DNA of 19,577 nucleotides. It comes from JAADDG01 sp964450755 (lineage in GTDB: Bacteria > Campylobacterota > Campylobacteria > Campylobacterales > JAADDG01). The notes under the pieces are model-generated. The model did not search any database, was not told the DNA's origin, and saw only the letters and a list, made by a program, of their open reading frames with translations. Of this stretch, positions 1 to 7,839 are shown one piece after another. The DNA is taken from contig CAYVDJ010000044.1 in NCBI GenBank assembly GCA_964450755.1, forward strand, positions 1 to 19,577, in the 5' to 3' direction. How positions within the stretch are numbered: position 1 is the stretch's first letter; each line of letters opens with the position of its first letter. The translations under genes were made by a program, and so were the position numbers.

Positions 1-84
1 TATCGTAGTCGTATAAAAGCCGTTTTTCGCAAACAGTTTCAAAGCAGCATTCATAATCTGCTCTCTTTTCACCTCTTTATTCAA
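1..84 (-). CDS. TetR/AcrR-family transcriptional regulator (N-terminal fragment)
   Basis: Only the first 28 codons are inside the window; the gene continues past the left edge. The translation includes REQIMNAALKLFAKNGFYTT, the typical start of the TetR helix-turn-helix domain (an R-x-x-I-x-x-A-A-x-x-L-F-x-x-x-G-[FY]-x-x-T-[ST] pattern). The start is a TTG at 84-82, chosen because AAAGGGA lies 7 bases upstream on the minus strand and the reading frame is open to the edge. It is transcribed divergently from uvrC across a spacer of about 90 bp. TetR proteins are usually one-component repressors that respond to small ligands. The target and ligand cannot be told here because the ligand domain is outside the window. 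Confidence 0.75.
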   Translation of the reverse strand, partial: MNKEVKREQIMNAALKLFAKNGFYTTTI

Positions 85-119
85 AAAATTATCCCTTTAA
101 TTTTTATGGTAATTATATT

Positions 120-149
120 TTAACACAAAAGAACTTGCTATGTTATAAT
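120..149 (+). promoter_or_regulatory. Predicted sigma70 promoter of the uvrC-signalling operon
   Basis: TATAAT at 144-149 is preceded by TG at 141-142, which makes a perfect extended -10 element. A TTAACA at 120-125 is a fair -35 with an 18-base spacer. Transcription would start near 156, giving a short leader that contains the ribosome binding site GAAAGGGA of uvrC. The same extended -10 string recurs before the cytochrome gene at 13147-13155. Confidence 0.6.
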
Positions 150-174
150 AAAATAAAAAAGAAAGGGAAAAACC

Positions 175-1960
175 ATGCTTGAAGAAAAAATAAAACAACT
201 TCCTTCAAGTGCTGGGATTTATCAGTATTTTGATGAAGGCGGGAGGCTTTTGTATATCGGAAAGGCTAAAAATCTAAAAAGCAGGGTAAAGAGCTATTTT
301 AGATTTACGCCGACGCTCTCTCCCTCCCCCACTCTCTCCGCCCGTATTTACAACATGATCTCCAAAACAAAAGATATAGAGTATCTTGTTGTAAACAGTG
401 AGCATGATGCCCTTATTCTTGAAAATTCTCTCATAAAACAGTTAAAACCAAAATACAATATTCTTTTAAGAGATGACAAAACATATCCTTACATTTATAT
501 AGATCTCTCTTTGGATTATCCGCGGTTTGAGATAACAAGAAAAGTTATAAAAGGAAACAGGATAAAATATTTCGGTCCTTTTTCATCATCGGCAAAAGAG
601 ATAATAGACTCCATTTATGATCTTTTCCCTCTTGTTCAAAAAAGAGGCTCTCTAAAAAACAAAAAAGCCTGTCTTTTTTATCAGATCAAAAAGTGTCTAG
701 CACCCTGTGAAGGCAAAGTTTCAAAGGAAAAATACGCTCAGACAGTAAAAGAGGCCGTTACAATACTCTCGGATAAAAAGAAACTTATATCTATGCTTGA
801 AAAAAAGATGAATTTTTATGCAGATAATCTCCTTTTTGAAGAAGCGGCTCTCTTTCGGGACAGAATCAACAAAATATCAAAATCTTTGATCCACACCTCC
901 TTGGATATAGCAAAAAGAGAGGATTTTGATGTGATAGTTTTAAAAACAGAAAGCCAAAGAGCCTGTATCGTAAGACTTTTTATCAGAGAGGGCAAAGTCG
1001 TATCAAGTTCTCACAATATCCTAAAATCCGACACCGGTTTTAACAAAGACGAGATATACAAAAGAGCGTTTTTGGAGTACTATAAAAAAGATATCCCCTC
1101 TTTTGTAAACAAAATATACATTTATGAAGAGTTTGAAGAACAATACCAGATAGAAGATGTTTTAAAAGAGATATTTTCAAAAAACATCACTCTAAAAGTT
1201 CCAAAAAGAGGAGAAAAAAAGGCTATTGTAGAGATCGCTTTGAAAAATGCCGATGAACTTTTAAAACTCGAAAAACAAAAAAAATGACGAACTCTTAAGA
1301 GAGATAAAAAAACTTTTTTATTTAGAAAACACTCCAAACTCTATCGAAATTTTCGATACATCCCATATACAGGCAACGGCAATCGTGGGAGCGATGGTAA
1401 AATGGGAAGGAGAATTTAAAAAAAGCTCCTACAGACACTACAATTTAAAGGCAAAAAACGAATATGATCAGATGAAAGAACTTCTTGAAAAGAGGGTTGA
1501 AAGTTTTTGCAAAAATCCGCCTCCTGATCTTTGGATCATAGACGGCGGAGCGGGACAATTAAACTTAGCTATTAAAATTATTCAAAAATATAAGCAAAAT
1601 GTCGATATTATTGCGATAGCTAAAGAAAAAATAGACGCAAAAGCCCACAGGGCAAAAGGAAAAGCCAAAGATACTCTATATTCTGTAAACGGTATCATAA
1701 AACTTGGCGAGTCGGACAAAAGGCTTCAGTTTATACAAAAACTAAGAGATGAAGCCCATAGATTTGCTATTTCGTTTCACCGTAAACAGAAATTAAAAAA
1801 AGACAAAGAGATTGGTTTGTTAAAAACAAAAGGTATCTCAGAAGCAAAAATAAAAAAATTACTTGATTATTTTGAAACATTTGAAAATATCAAAAATGCT
1901 TCCGAAGAGGAGCTTTCAAAAATAGTATCTGCTTCCCTTGCAAAGCGTCTAAAAAAGTAA
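175..1960 (+). CDS. uvrC: Excinuclease ABC subunit C (UvrC), split by a one-base frameshift
   Basis: UvrC makes the dual incision in nucleotide excision repair, working with UvrA and UvrB. The N-terminal part (175-1287, 370 residues) has the GIY-YIG nuclease: AGIY near residue 13, LYIG near 26, and the conserved E in LILENSLIKQL. A Cys-containing motif (ACLFYQIKKCLAPC) and the UvrB-binding coiled-coil segment follow. The frame then stops at TGA 1285-1287, just after an A8 run. Protein similarity resumes one base over, from GAC at 1286, with NDELLREIKKLF then IEIFDTSH, the RNase H-like nuclease (DGGAGQLN, DEAHRFAISFHRK) and C-terminal helix-hairpin-helix, ending at 1960. Removing one A gives 594 residues, a normal UvrC length. 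The frame has no other lesion over 225 codons, so the shift is recent, a sequencing homopolymer error, or bypassed by slippage. The start ATG follows GAAAGGGA. Confidence 0.93.
1277..1288 (+). other. A8 homopolymer followed by TGAC at the uvrC frame break
   Basis: Eight consecutive A (1277-1284) run directly into TGA at 1285-1287 and then C. Seven or ten A would keep UvrC in one frame. The zero-frame codons are CAA AAA AAA TGA. TGA followed by C is known as a weak stop context, as at the prfB +1 recoding site, and A-runs are known substrates for RNA polymerase slippage. The sequence alone does not separate these options from a read error. Confidence 0.6.
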
Positions 1961-1971
1961 AAGGATTACCC

Positions 1972-3828
1972 TTGATTCTCTATGATAAATACAGTAACTT
2001 TTTAGGCATGAGTTCAACTATGCTTAGTTTTTTGGGTTTTGAAGATCTTGATGAGTTCAAAGCGATTTACAAAGATGTGGCAGACCTTTTTGTCGAAAAA
2101 ACAGGATATATATACAAATTTAAAAATTTTTCATGGATCGAATACACTCTTCACAGCGGAACACCCAATAAAAATGTGATGATCACTTTAAAAAACTCTC
2201 AAGTAATTGAAAGTGAACTTAAAATCAAAGAGATATATTTGATCAATGAATTAGGCGGCAGCAGTAAATTTTACAGTGTGGAGTTTATAAACAGTTTTTT
2301 CAACAATCAATCATCAGAAGATTTTCAACCTGCAATTTCTCCAAAAACAGTAGATACCGAAGCAATGGATCTTTTGCAAAAAAGCAAAAACGAATATGCC
2401 AATACCCAAGAAACCAAACAGAATATGGCAAATTTGACACCGATAGAGGAAAATCCTCCAAAAGAAGAAGTTCCAAAAGAGGAGCTTTTTAAACCTTTGG
2501 AAACCAAAGAAGTTCAAACCCAAAATGAATTTCAGACAAAAGAAAATGACAGCGATGAAGATGACTTTTATAAACTGTTGGAAGAAGAAAGCGACAATGA
2601 CAAAAGTACCGAATCATTTTTGGATATGGACGAACAGGATCCATCACTGTTTTCCGATGATGAAACGACAAAAAAAACAGAAGAAGATTTCTTTACAAAA
2701 ACATTTGAAGACAACAAAAAGGATAACAAGGAGAACTTTTTTGCACAATTAAGCGAACCTGAAGATGAAAAACAAAATGACGAAGAGGATTTTTACAAAC
2801 TGTTGGAAGAAGAGAGCAGTAAGAAAGACACAGAACCTCTTTCAGATACAGAAGAACAAAAACCGTCGATATTCTCTACCAATGAAATTCCGGAAATTAA
2901 AATAAAAAAGGATGAGGAGAAAGAGGAAGAGGAAGAAAAAGAGTATGACTTTTTTGCGAAATCTTTTGAAGAGAGTGAAGATGAGAAAAAAGAGGATAAA
3001 GAAGATGATTTTCCTCCTGATTTTTTCGCAAAATTTAATGAACCTGTTCAGGAAGAACAAAATGATAAAAATAATGAAGAAGATTTTTATAAATTACTCC
3101 AAGAAGAGAGTCAGGATGAAGACACCAACTCCGTTTTGGAACAAAACGAGCAGGAAACTCCACCTCTTTTTGATGATGAAACTCCAAAGAGTACAACTGA
3201 AGAGGAAAATATCCAAAAAGATATAGATTTTTCCTCAATTTTTGATACGAAAAAAGAAGTTACAACGAAAGAATCCAAAATAAAAACAAAAGAAGACAAC
3301 AGACAATCTCTCAGTTTCAATTTGGATGATACAGAAAAAAAAGCAGAAAGCAACAAACCACTGAAAGATACTTTTTTAAATCTTATTACAAAAGACAAAA
3401 CGGAAGAAAAAGATTTAATCCAACCAAAAAATTTCAGTAAAAATTTCAAACTCAAAAAAGAGATGCGAAAAGACAGACCAAAAGAAGAGAATATCCAAAC
3501 CCTCTCTATAAAAGAGAGTTTTGAAACTCTCGGTATCTCTGATGACGAAGAAAAAGAGCTTATAGAGGATTTTATAAATGATATAAACAAAAATACGGTA
3601 TTGATTCAAAAATATATTGTCAATAAAAATTATACAAAAATCGCCGATATACTAAACATCATCAAAAGTGCGGCAAACATTCTAAATATCAAAGAAATTG
3701 CCAATAAAGTTGAAACCATGCATACACTTCTTGATAATAACGAAATAGACGAATTGCTAAGAGAGACAAAAGAGATAGAAGAGCATGGTAAAAGTATGCA
3801 AGAAGCACTATATGGAAACAGTATATGA
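1972..3828 (+). CDS. Acidic PAS-like / HPt-like signalling protein with degenerate phosphotransfer domain
   Basis: This 618-residue protein starts at a TTG with AAGGA 6 bases upstream, 11 bases after the uvrC stop. Residues 1-110 form a compact PAS-like region. Residues 120-500 are very acidic, low in complexity and probably disordered, with three degenerate repeats built on DFYKLL(E/Q)EES and DFFxKxF. Residues 510-612 are helical and look like a histidine phosphotransfer (HPt) domain. Where HPt proteins have HxLKGxAxxxxG, this one reads N562-I-I-K565-S-A-A-N-I-L-N572, so the phospho-accepting His is Asn. It has no signal peptide or membrane segment and is likely cytoplasmic. Its stop overlaps the next gene by 4 bases, and a hybrid kinase lies two genes downstream. 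I infer a scaffold or adaptor role for that kinase system rather than true phosphotransfer. The HPt assignment is by pattern only. Confidence 0.75.
   Translation: MILYDKYSNFLGMSSTMLSFLGFEDLDEFKAIYKDVADLFVEKTGYIYKFKNFSWIEYTLHSGTPNKNVMITLKNSQVIESELKIKEIYLINELGGSSKFYSVEFINSFFNNQSSEDFQPAISPKTVDTEAMDLLQKSKNEYANTQETKQNMANLTPIEENPPKEEVPKEELFKPLETKEVQTQNEFQTKENDSDEDDFYKLLEEESDNDKSTESFLDMDEQDPSLFSDDETTKKTEEDFFTKTFEDNKKDNKENFFAQLSEPEDEKQNDEEDFYKLLEEESSKKDTEPLSDTEEQKPSIFSTNEIPEIKIKKDEEKEEEEEKEYDFFAKSFEESEDEKKEDKEDDFPPDFFAKFNEPVQEEQNDKNNEEDFYKLLQEESQDEDTNSVLEQNEQETPPLFDDETPKSTTEEENIQKDIDFSSIFDTKKEVTTKESKIKTKEDNRQSLSFNLDDTEKKAESNKPLKDTFLNLITKDKTEEKDLIQPKNFSKNFKLKKEMRKDRPKEENIQTLSIKESFETLGISDDEEKELIEDFINDINKNTVLIQKYIVNKNYTKIADILNIIKSAANILNIKEIANKVETMHTLLDNNEIDELLRETKEIEEHGKSMQEALYGNSI
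2554..3252 (+). repeat. Three degenerate tandem protein-coding repeats within the acidic gene
   Basis: Units of about 228, 294 and 177 bp begin at 2554, 2782 and 3076. Each opens with codons for (E/D)DFYKLL(E/Q)EES, passes a P(S/P)(L/I)F motif, and the first two continue into a DFF(T/A)K(T/S)F and FFA(Q/K)(L/F)(S/N)EP motif. The third unit ends in a shortened DFSSIF. The bases have diverged more than the residues, which suggests an old internal duplication kept at protein level. Confidence 0.65.
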
Positions 3829-4223
3829 TAAAAAAATTGATATTAATCACTCTTGTATCACTCAATATTTTCAGCAACACTCTAAAAGATGCAATCGTTT
3901 TTTATAATAAAAAAGATTTTATAGAAGCACGAAAACTGTTTGAAGAAGCTTTAAACAAAGAGGACTCTTTACAAGCAAATTATTTTCTTGGAAAGATGTA
4001 TCTTTTTGGACAGGGCATAAAAAAAGATCCCAAAATCGCACTAAAATATATAAAAAAGGCGGCTGAGAGAGGAAATCTGAAAGCAAAATGCCTAGAAGCA
4101 AAAGCACTTTTTCTTATAGACAGGAAAAAAAATGAGACTAAAATATTAGAAATTTTAAAAATACCCGAACTTAAAAATTTAGTCGAATGTAAAAATATAA
4201 AAATAAATAAGGATAAAAAATGA
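3825..4223 (+). CDS. Small exported Sel1-repeat protein
   Basis: This 132-residue protein has an N-terminal hydrophobic stretch (residues 3-16, ILITLVSLNIFS) that looks like a signal peptide. A TPR-like helical pair follows, then one clear Sel1-like repeat at about 51-86 (ANYFLGKMYLFGQGIKKD, then AxKYIKKAAERGN). Sel1 repeats are alpha-helical solenoids for protein-protein contact. The start ATG overlaps the preceding stop and its own TGA overlaps the start of the kinase gene, so translation is probably coupled. The periplasmic location and the position directly before a kinase with a periplasmic sensor suggest, by inference only, an accessory role in sensing. The C-terminal 45 residues are Lys/Ile-rich and unrecognised. 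Confidence 0.75.
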   Translation: MIKKLILITLVSLNIFSNTLKDAIVFYNKKDFIEARKLFEEALNKEDSLQANYFLGKMYLFGQGIKKDPKIALKYIKKAAERGNLKAKCLEAKALFLIDRKKNETKILEILKIPELKNLVECKNIKINKDKK

Positions 4224-7200
4224 AAATTTCAACCACTTTAAAATTGATAGGATTATTACCCATTTCACTCCTGTTTGCAACATCTTCATACTATCTTTAT
4301 ACTTCCTATCAGGAGTATGACAAAACAGAAAAATTGACAAAAATATTAAAAAATGATGAAGTTTTAAAAAATGTTTCAATAAACATAGCAAAAGAGAGAG
4401 GTCTTACAGGAGCATTTTTGGGAAGTGGAGGAACTATCGCAAAAGAGAAACTGAAAAATCAGAGACTGCAAACCGACAAAGCTCTAAAAAAGTTCTTTCA
4501 AACCTATGAAACCACACAATCTGATAATAGCATACAGATACATTCACTAATCTCTATGCTAAAAAAGATAGCCGAAATGAGAAAAAAGGTTGATAATTTA
4601 AGTATCAAATTTGATGACATCTTTTTTGCCTATTACAGTAAAATAAATTCACATATTTTCAAAGAATTTTCCAAAGATCTAAACTATAACCTGACTCCTA
4701 CAATAACATCTTTGATATCCAACTATATCTCTACAATTTCCGGTATGGAATACACCGGTCAGGAGAGAGGATTTGTTTCCAAACTTTTAAGCGCCTATGT
4801 ACCTGTAAAAGACGGCGAACTCAAAACATGGCTGGATCTCCACTCTCAGGAAGGGAAATTCAAAACAGATACAATAATCGATTCCCAAACCAAAATTGCT
4901 CTTGAAACTTTGATAAAAGATAAAAACAATATTTTAAAACAGGCAAACCAGGCAAGAGTTGAATTTATAAGAGGAGTAAATAACGGAGAATTTTTGGTAG
5001 ATCCGACATTGTGGTTTCAAAAATTAACTGATAAAATAACATTTCTAAACAATGCAGCAATCATAATGAAAAAGGCTCTGAATAAAAATATAGCAGCCTA
5101 TTCGCAACAGACAATGATTCAGCTTATCGTCGCTTTTTCTATCTGGATACTGACACTTTTTCTTTTTATATTGGGATACTCTCTTTCAAAAAGAATTCTC
5201 AGTATCAAAGAACTTGAAAAAGTTTTTGACAAAGTTGTCAATTTTGCAGAGTTTGAAGAAAAAGTCGATCTGACCACTATCGACGGAACTCTAAAAGCAT
5301 ACAAAGCGATAGAAAAAGCCGTAGAAAAAATAGCAAAAGAAAAACAAAGAGCCGAAGAGGCAAACAGGGCAAAAAGTATCTTTTTGGCAAATATGTCTCA
5401 TGAGATAAGAACACCGATAAACGGAATCATGGGATTTACGGAGCTTCTTAACAATACCAAAATGGACAAAGAACAAAAAGATTTTCTTGATGTAATAGAA
5501 AAAAGTTCAAACAATCTGCTTACGATTATAAACAATATCCTTGACCTCTCCAAAATAGAGAGCAACAAAATAGAGATAGAGGATATTTTATTTCTTCCTA
5601 TTCATGAATTTGAAAATGCCATAGAAGTTTACGGACCAAAAGCAGCCGAAAAAAATATCCATCTCTCATTTTTTATGGATCCCTCTTTAAACTATTATCT
5701 AAAAGGAGATCCGACAAAAATAAAAGAGGTTCTTATCAACCTGATGAGCAATGCAGTCAAATTTACACCGGAAAACGGTTATATCAATATAGAGATAAGA
5801 AATCTAAGTGAAGATGACTCAAAAGCCAAAGTATTTTTCAGCGTAAGCGATACAGGTATAGGTATCACCGATGACAAGATAGAACATATTTTTGACGCAT
5901 TTTCACAGGCCGATTCTACAATAACCAGAAAATACGGAGGAACCGGTCTTGGACTGACAATCTCTTACAAATTTATAGAACTGATGGGCGGAAAACTGGA
6001 AGTTGAAAGCGAGGAGGGAAAAGGAAGCAAATTTTTCTTTACTCTTGAATTTACAAAAGTTCCTTCCAAAGAGAGAGATTATAAAAATGCTTTTGGATAT
6101 TATAACTGCGCCATGCTTTCCCCTGCAAAAGAGCAAAAAGAACATATTCAATATATTTATAATTACTTGAAATATTTTGGAGCAAATATTCTCTTTTTCT
6201 CCGATTTTAATGAAGTCAACTATCTTATAGAAAATTCTGCCGTAAATCTCATCATCATAGATTACGATACCATTTATAATGATGAGATTAAAAATTATCA
6301 GACATTGAATATTCCTGTTTTACTGATAATGAAATCCTCTTATCAGTCAAAATCCATACATTTGTCTTCAAAATATCTAAAACCTGTATATGAACCTCTC
6401 AATGTTACCAAAATGGTTAAAAAACTTGATGAGTGTAAATCTCTGATTCCAAAATTAAATGAGAGAAAAATTCAGGTTGCTTCAACATCCGATGAAAAAC
6501 CCAAAAAAGAAGGAGACAGATTTAACGCCTCAATACTGGTAGCAGAAGACAATGAGATAAATCAAAAACTCATAAAAATAACGCTCGAAGAGTTGGGAAT
6601 CAAAGTCGATATAGCAAATAACGGAATGTTGGCGGTAGCCAAAAGAAAATCAGGCAATTACGACATAATCTTTATGGATATAGCAATGCCGGTCATGGAC
6701 GGAATAAAAGCTACACATAAAATAATAGAGTACGAAAAAGAGAATAATCTCCCTCATATACCTATCGTAGCGGTAACGGCAAACGCACTCAAGGGAGACA
6801 GAGAGAAATTTTTGAGTGAAGGTCTGGATGAGTATATAACAAAACCAATTAAAAAAGCTGATATTTTGCTGGTTCTTAATATGTTTATACCGGATAAAAT
6901 CTCTCATGTGAAAAATGACAGCAACAGTGAAAACAATAATATTGAAAATATTGAAAATGATAAAAAAGATTTAACACCTGTCGATAAAATCACAGAAAAA
7001 GAGGATACAACTGTTTCTAAAAACAGTCAAAACAAAGATATTCTTGTTTTCAAAAAGAGCCTTATAGAAACCAAAATTTTTCACAAAGTACTCTCAACAC
7101 TGAACGATTCGATAGATACCGCAAAAGATGTATCGGATTTTTACAGTAAAATAAAACAAAACAGTTATAAGATGATCATGATAGACAAAGAGATAAGCGG

Positions 7201-7402
7201 ATTCAGTTTGGCAGAATTTAGAAAAAATCTGGATGAAATAGAATCTGATGAAAAAAGAGAACATACTACAATCCTTCTTTTTGTAGATAACGACTCACAT
7301 ATTGAAAGTACTGACAAAAAATATTGTGATGATGTATTGAAAAACAGTGCAAACAGAGAATACCTGCAGTCTCTTTTGGATATCTATCTAGCATTACAGT
7401 AA
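4220..7402 (+). CDS. Hybrid sensor histidine kinase with NIT-like sensor and one active plus two degenerate receivers
   Basis: This 1060-residue inner-membrane kinase has transmembrane segments at about 8-28 and 298-321. Between them is a helical domain resembling the nitrate/nitrite-sensing NIT fold, with the paired ER motifs KERGLTGAFLGSGG (58-71) and GQERGFVSKLL (180-190). A coiled coil at about 325-390 replaces an obvious HAMP. The kinase core is complete: NMSHEIRTP with H394, N-box NLMSNAVKF (N511), G1 DTGIGI (544), and G2 GGTGLGL (573-579). A first pseudo-receiver spans about 626-740 and lacks the acidic pair. A full receiver follows at 770-890 (E776, D777, phospho-acceptor D820, T853, K875). 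A second degenerate receiver lies at 938-1058 and keeps D989 but has KK where the acidic pair should be. There is no HPt domain of its own. The nearest partners are the upstream HPt-like protein and the downstream CheY-like regulator. The nitrate ligand is family inference. Confidence 0.9.
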   Translation: MKISTTLKLIGLLPISLLFATSSYYLYTSYQEYDKTEKLTKILKNDEVLKNVSINIAKERGLTGAFLGSGGTIAKEKLKNQRLQTDKALKKFFQTYETTQSDNSIQIHSLISMLKKIAEMRKKVDNLSIKFDDIFFAYYSKINSHIFKEFSKDLNYNLTPTITSLISNYISTISGMEYTGQERGFVSKLLSAYVPVKDGELKTWLDLHSQEGKFKTDTIIDSQTKIALETLIKDKNNILKQANQARVEFIRGVNNGEFLVDPTLWFQKLTDKITFLNNAAIIMKKALNKNIAAYSQQTMIQLIVAFSIWILTLFLFILGYSLSKRILSIKELEKVFDKVVNFAEFEEKVDLTTIDGTLKAYKAIEKAVEKIAKEKQRAEEANRAKSIFLANMSHEIRTPINGIMGFTELLNNTKMDKEQKDFLDVIEKSSNNLLTIINNILDLSKIESNKIEIEDILFLPIHEFENAIEVYGPKAAEKNIHLSFFMDPSLNYYLKGDPTKIKEVLINLMSNAVKFTPENGYINIEIRNLSEDDSKAKVFFSVSDTGIGITDDKIEHIFDAFSQADSTITRKYGGTGLGLTISYKFIELMGGKLEVESEEGKGSKFFFTLEFTKVPSKERDYKNAFGYYNCAMLSPAKEQKEHIQYIYNYLKYFGANILFFSDFNEVNYLIENSAVNLIIIDYDTIYNDEIKNYQTLNIPVLLIMKSSYQSKSIHLSSKYLKPVYEPLNVTKMVKKLDECKSLIPKLNERKIQVASTSDEKPKKEGDRFNASILVAEDNEINQKLIKITLEELGIKVDIANNGMLAVAKRKSGNYDIIFMDIAMPVMDGIKATHKIIEYEKENNLPHIPIVAVTANALKGDREKFLSEGLDEYITKPIKKADILLVLNMFIPDKISHVKNDSNSENNNIENIENDKKDLTPVDKITEKEDTTVSKNSQNKDILVFKKSLIETKIFHKVLSTLNDSIDTAKDVSDFYSKIKQNSYKMIMIDKEISGFSLAEFRKNLDEIESDEKREHTTILLFVDNDSHIESTDKKYCDDVLKNSANREYLQSLLDIYLALQ

Positions 7403-7417
7403 GGATAAGGAGTTAAT

Positions 7418-7807
7418 ATGTCAAACAAAATAAATGCATTAATTGTAGAAGATGATAAAATAAATCAAAAGCTTATGCAAACATTTTTACAGAAAAATGA
7501 AATCATAGACAAAATATATGAAGCCTATAACGGATTGGAGGCTTTGGAGGTTTTAAACACCCATAAAGATATAAATCTGATATTTTTGGATATAAAAATG
7601 CCTATCATGGACGGTATAGAATTTATGGAAAATCTAAAAAGCCGTCCTGATTTTAGTTATATGCCTATCATTATCCTGACAACGGACGAAACAAGAAAAC
7701 AAGAAGCCATCAATCTTGGAGCATTTGACTTTATCGTAAAACCGATTCACCAGGAAAATATCAACCAAAAGATAGAAAGGGTACTAGATGTAGCCGAAAT
7801 CTCCTAA
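7418..7807 (+). CDS. Single-domain CheY-like response regulator
   Basis: The 129 residues are one receiver domain with no output domain. The acidic cluster EDD is at 11-13, the phospho-acceptor is D58 (LIFLDIKMP), the switch Thr is 88/89, and Lys108 lies in FIVKPIH. AAGGAG sits 6 bases before the ATG and 15 bases separate it from the kinase stop, so it is the last gene of the operon and the likely phosphoryl target of the kinase. Its last codons and stop lie inside the left 43-bp direct repeat (7797-7839), so the insertion next to it did not break the frame. Output is probably by protein contact, as for CheY-type regulators. Confidence 0.93.
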   Translation: MSNKINALIVEDDKINQKLMQTFLQKNEIIDKIYEAYNGLEALEVLNTHKDINLIFLDIKMPIMDGIEFMENLKSRPDFSYMPIIILTTDETRKQEAINLGAFDFIVKPIHQENINQKIERVLDVAEIS

Positions 7808-7839
7808 AAGGCATCATCTATCGCCTGAGCGATGATGTG
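7797..7839. repeat. Left copy (A) of a 43-bp perfect direct repeat
   Basis: These 43 bases are identical to 8736-8778, with an offset of 939 bp. Copy A contains the final codons and TAA of the response regulator on the plus strand and, on the minus strand, a detached copy of the last 12 codons of gmhA (HIIAQAIDDAF and stop, 7839-7804). Identity ends at G/A on the left (7796 against 8735) and at A/C on the right (7840 against 8779). Confidence 0.95.

Noticed and set aside
316..343. C/T-rich (polypyrimidine) tract in uvrC
   Set aside because: It encodes a Pro/Ser/Thr/Leu-rich loop (TLSPSPTLSAR) in frame between conserved parts of the GIY-YIG domain, so it is most simply a variable loop. No repeat unit or phase effect is evident.
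2554..3252. Repeated DNA that might suggest a CRISPR or satellite array
   Set aside because: The units are 177-294 bp, diverged at base level, in frame, and conserved only as protein motifs. There are no short identical repeats with regular spacers.
2314..3609. Several open frames of 60-159 codons on the minus strand and in other plus frames across the acidic gene
   Set aside because: They mirror the GAA/AAA-rich coding strand, giving Phe/Leu/Ser-rich or Lys/Met-rich junk translations, and they have no ribosome binding sites or family motifs.
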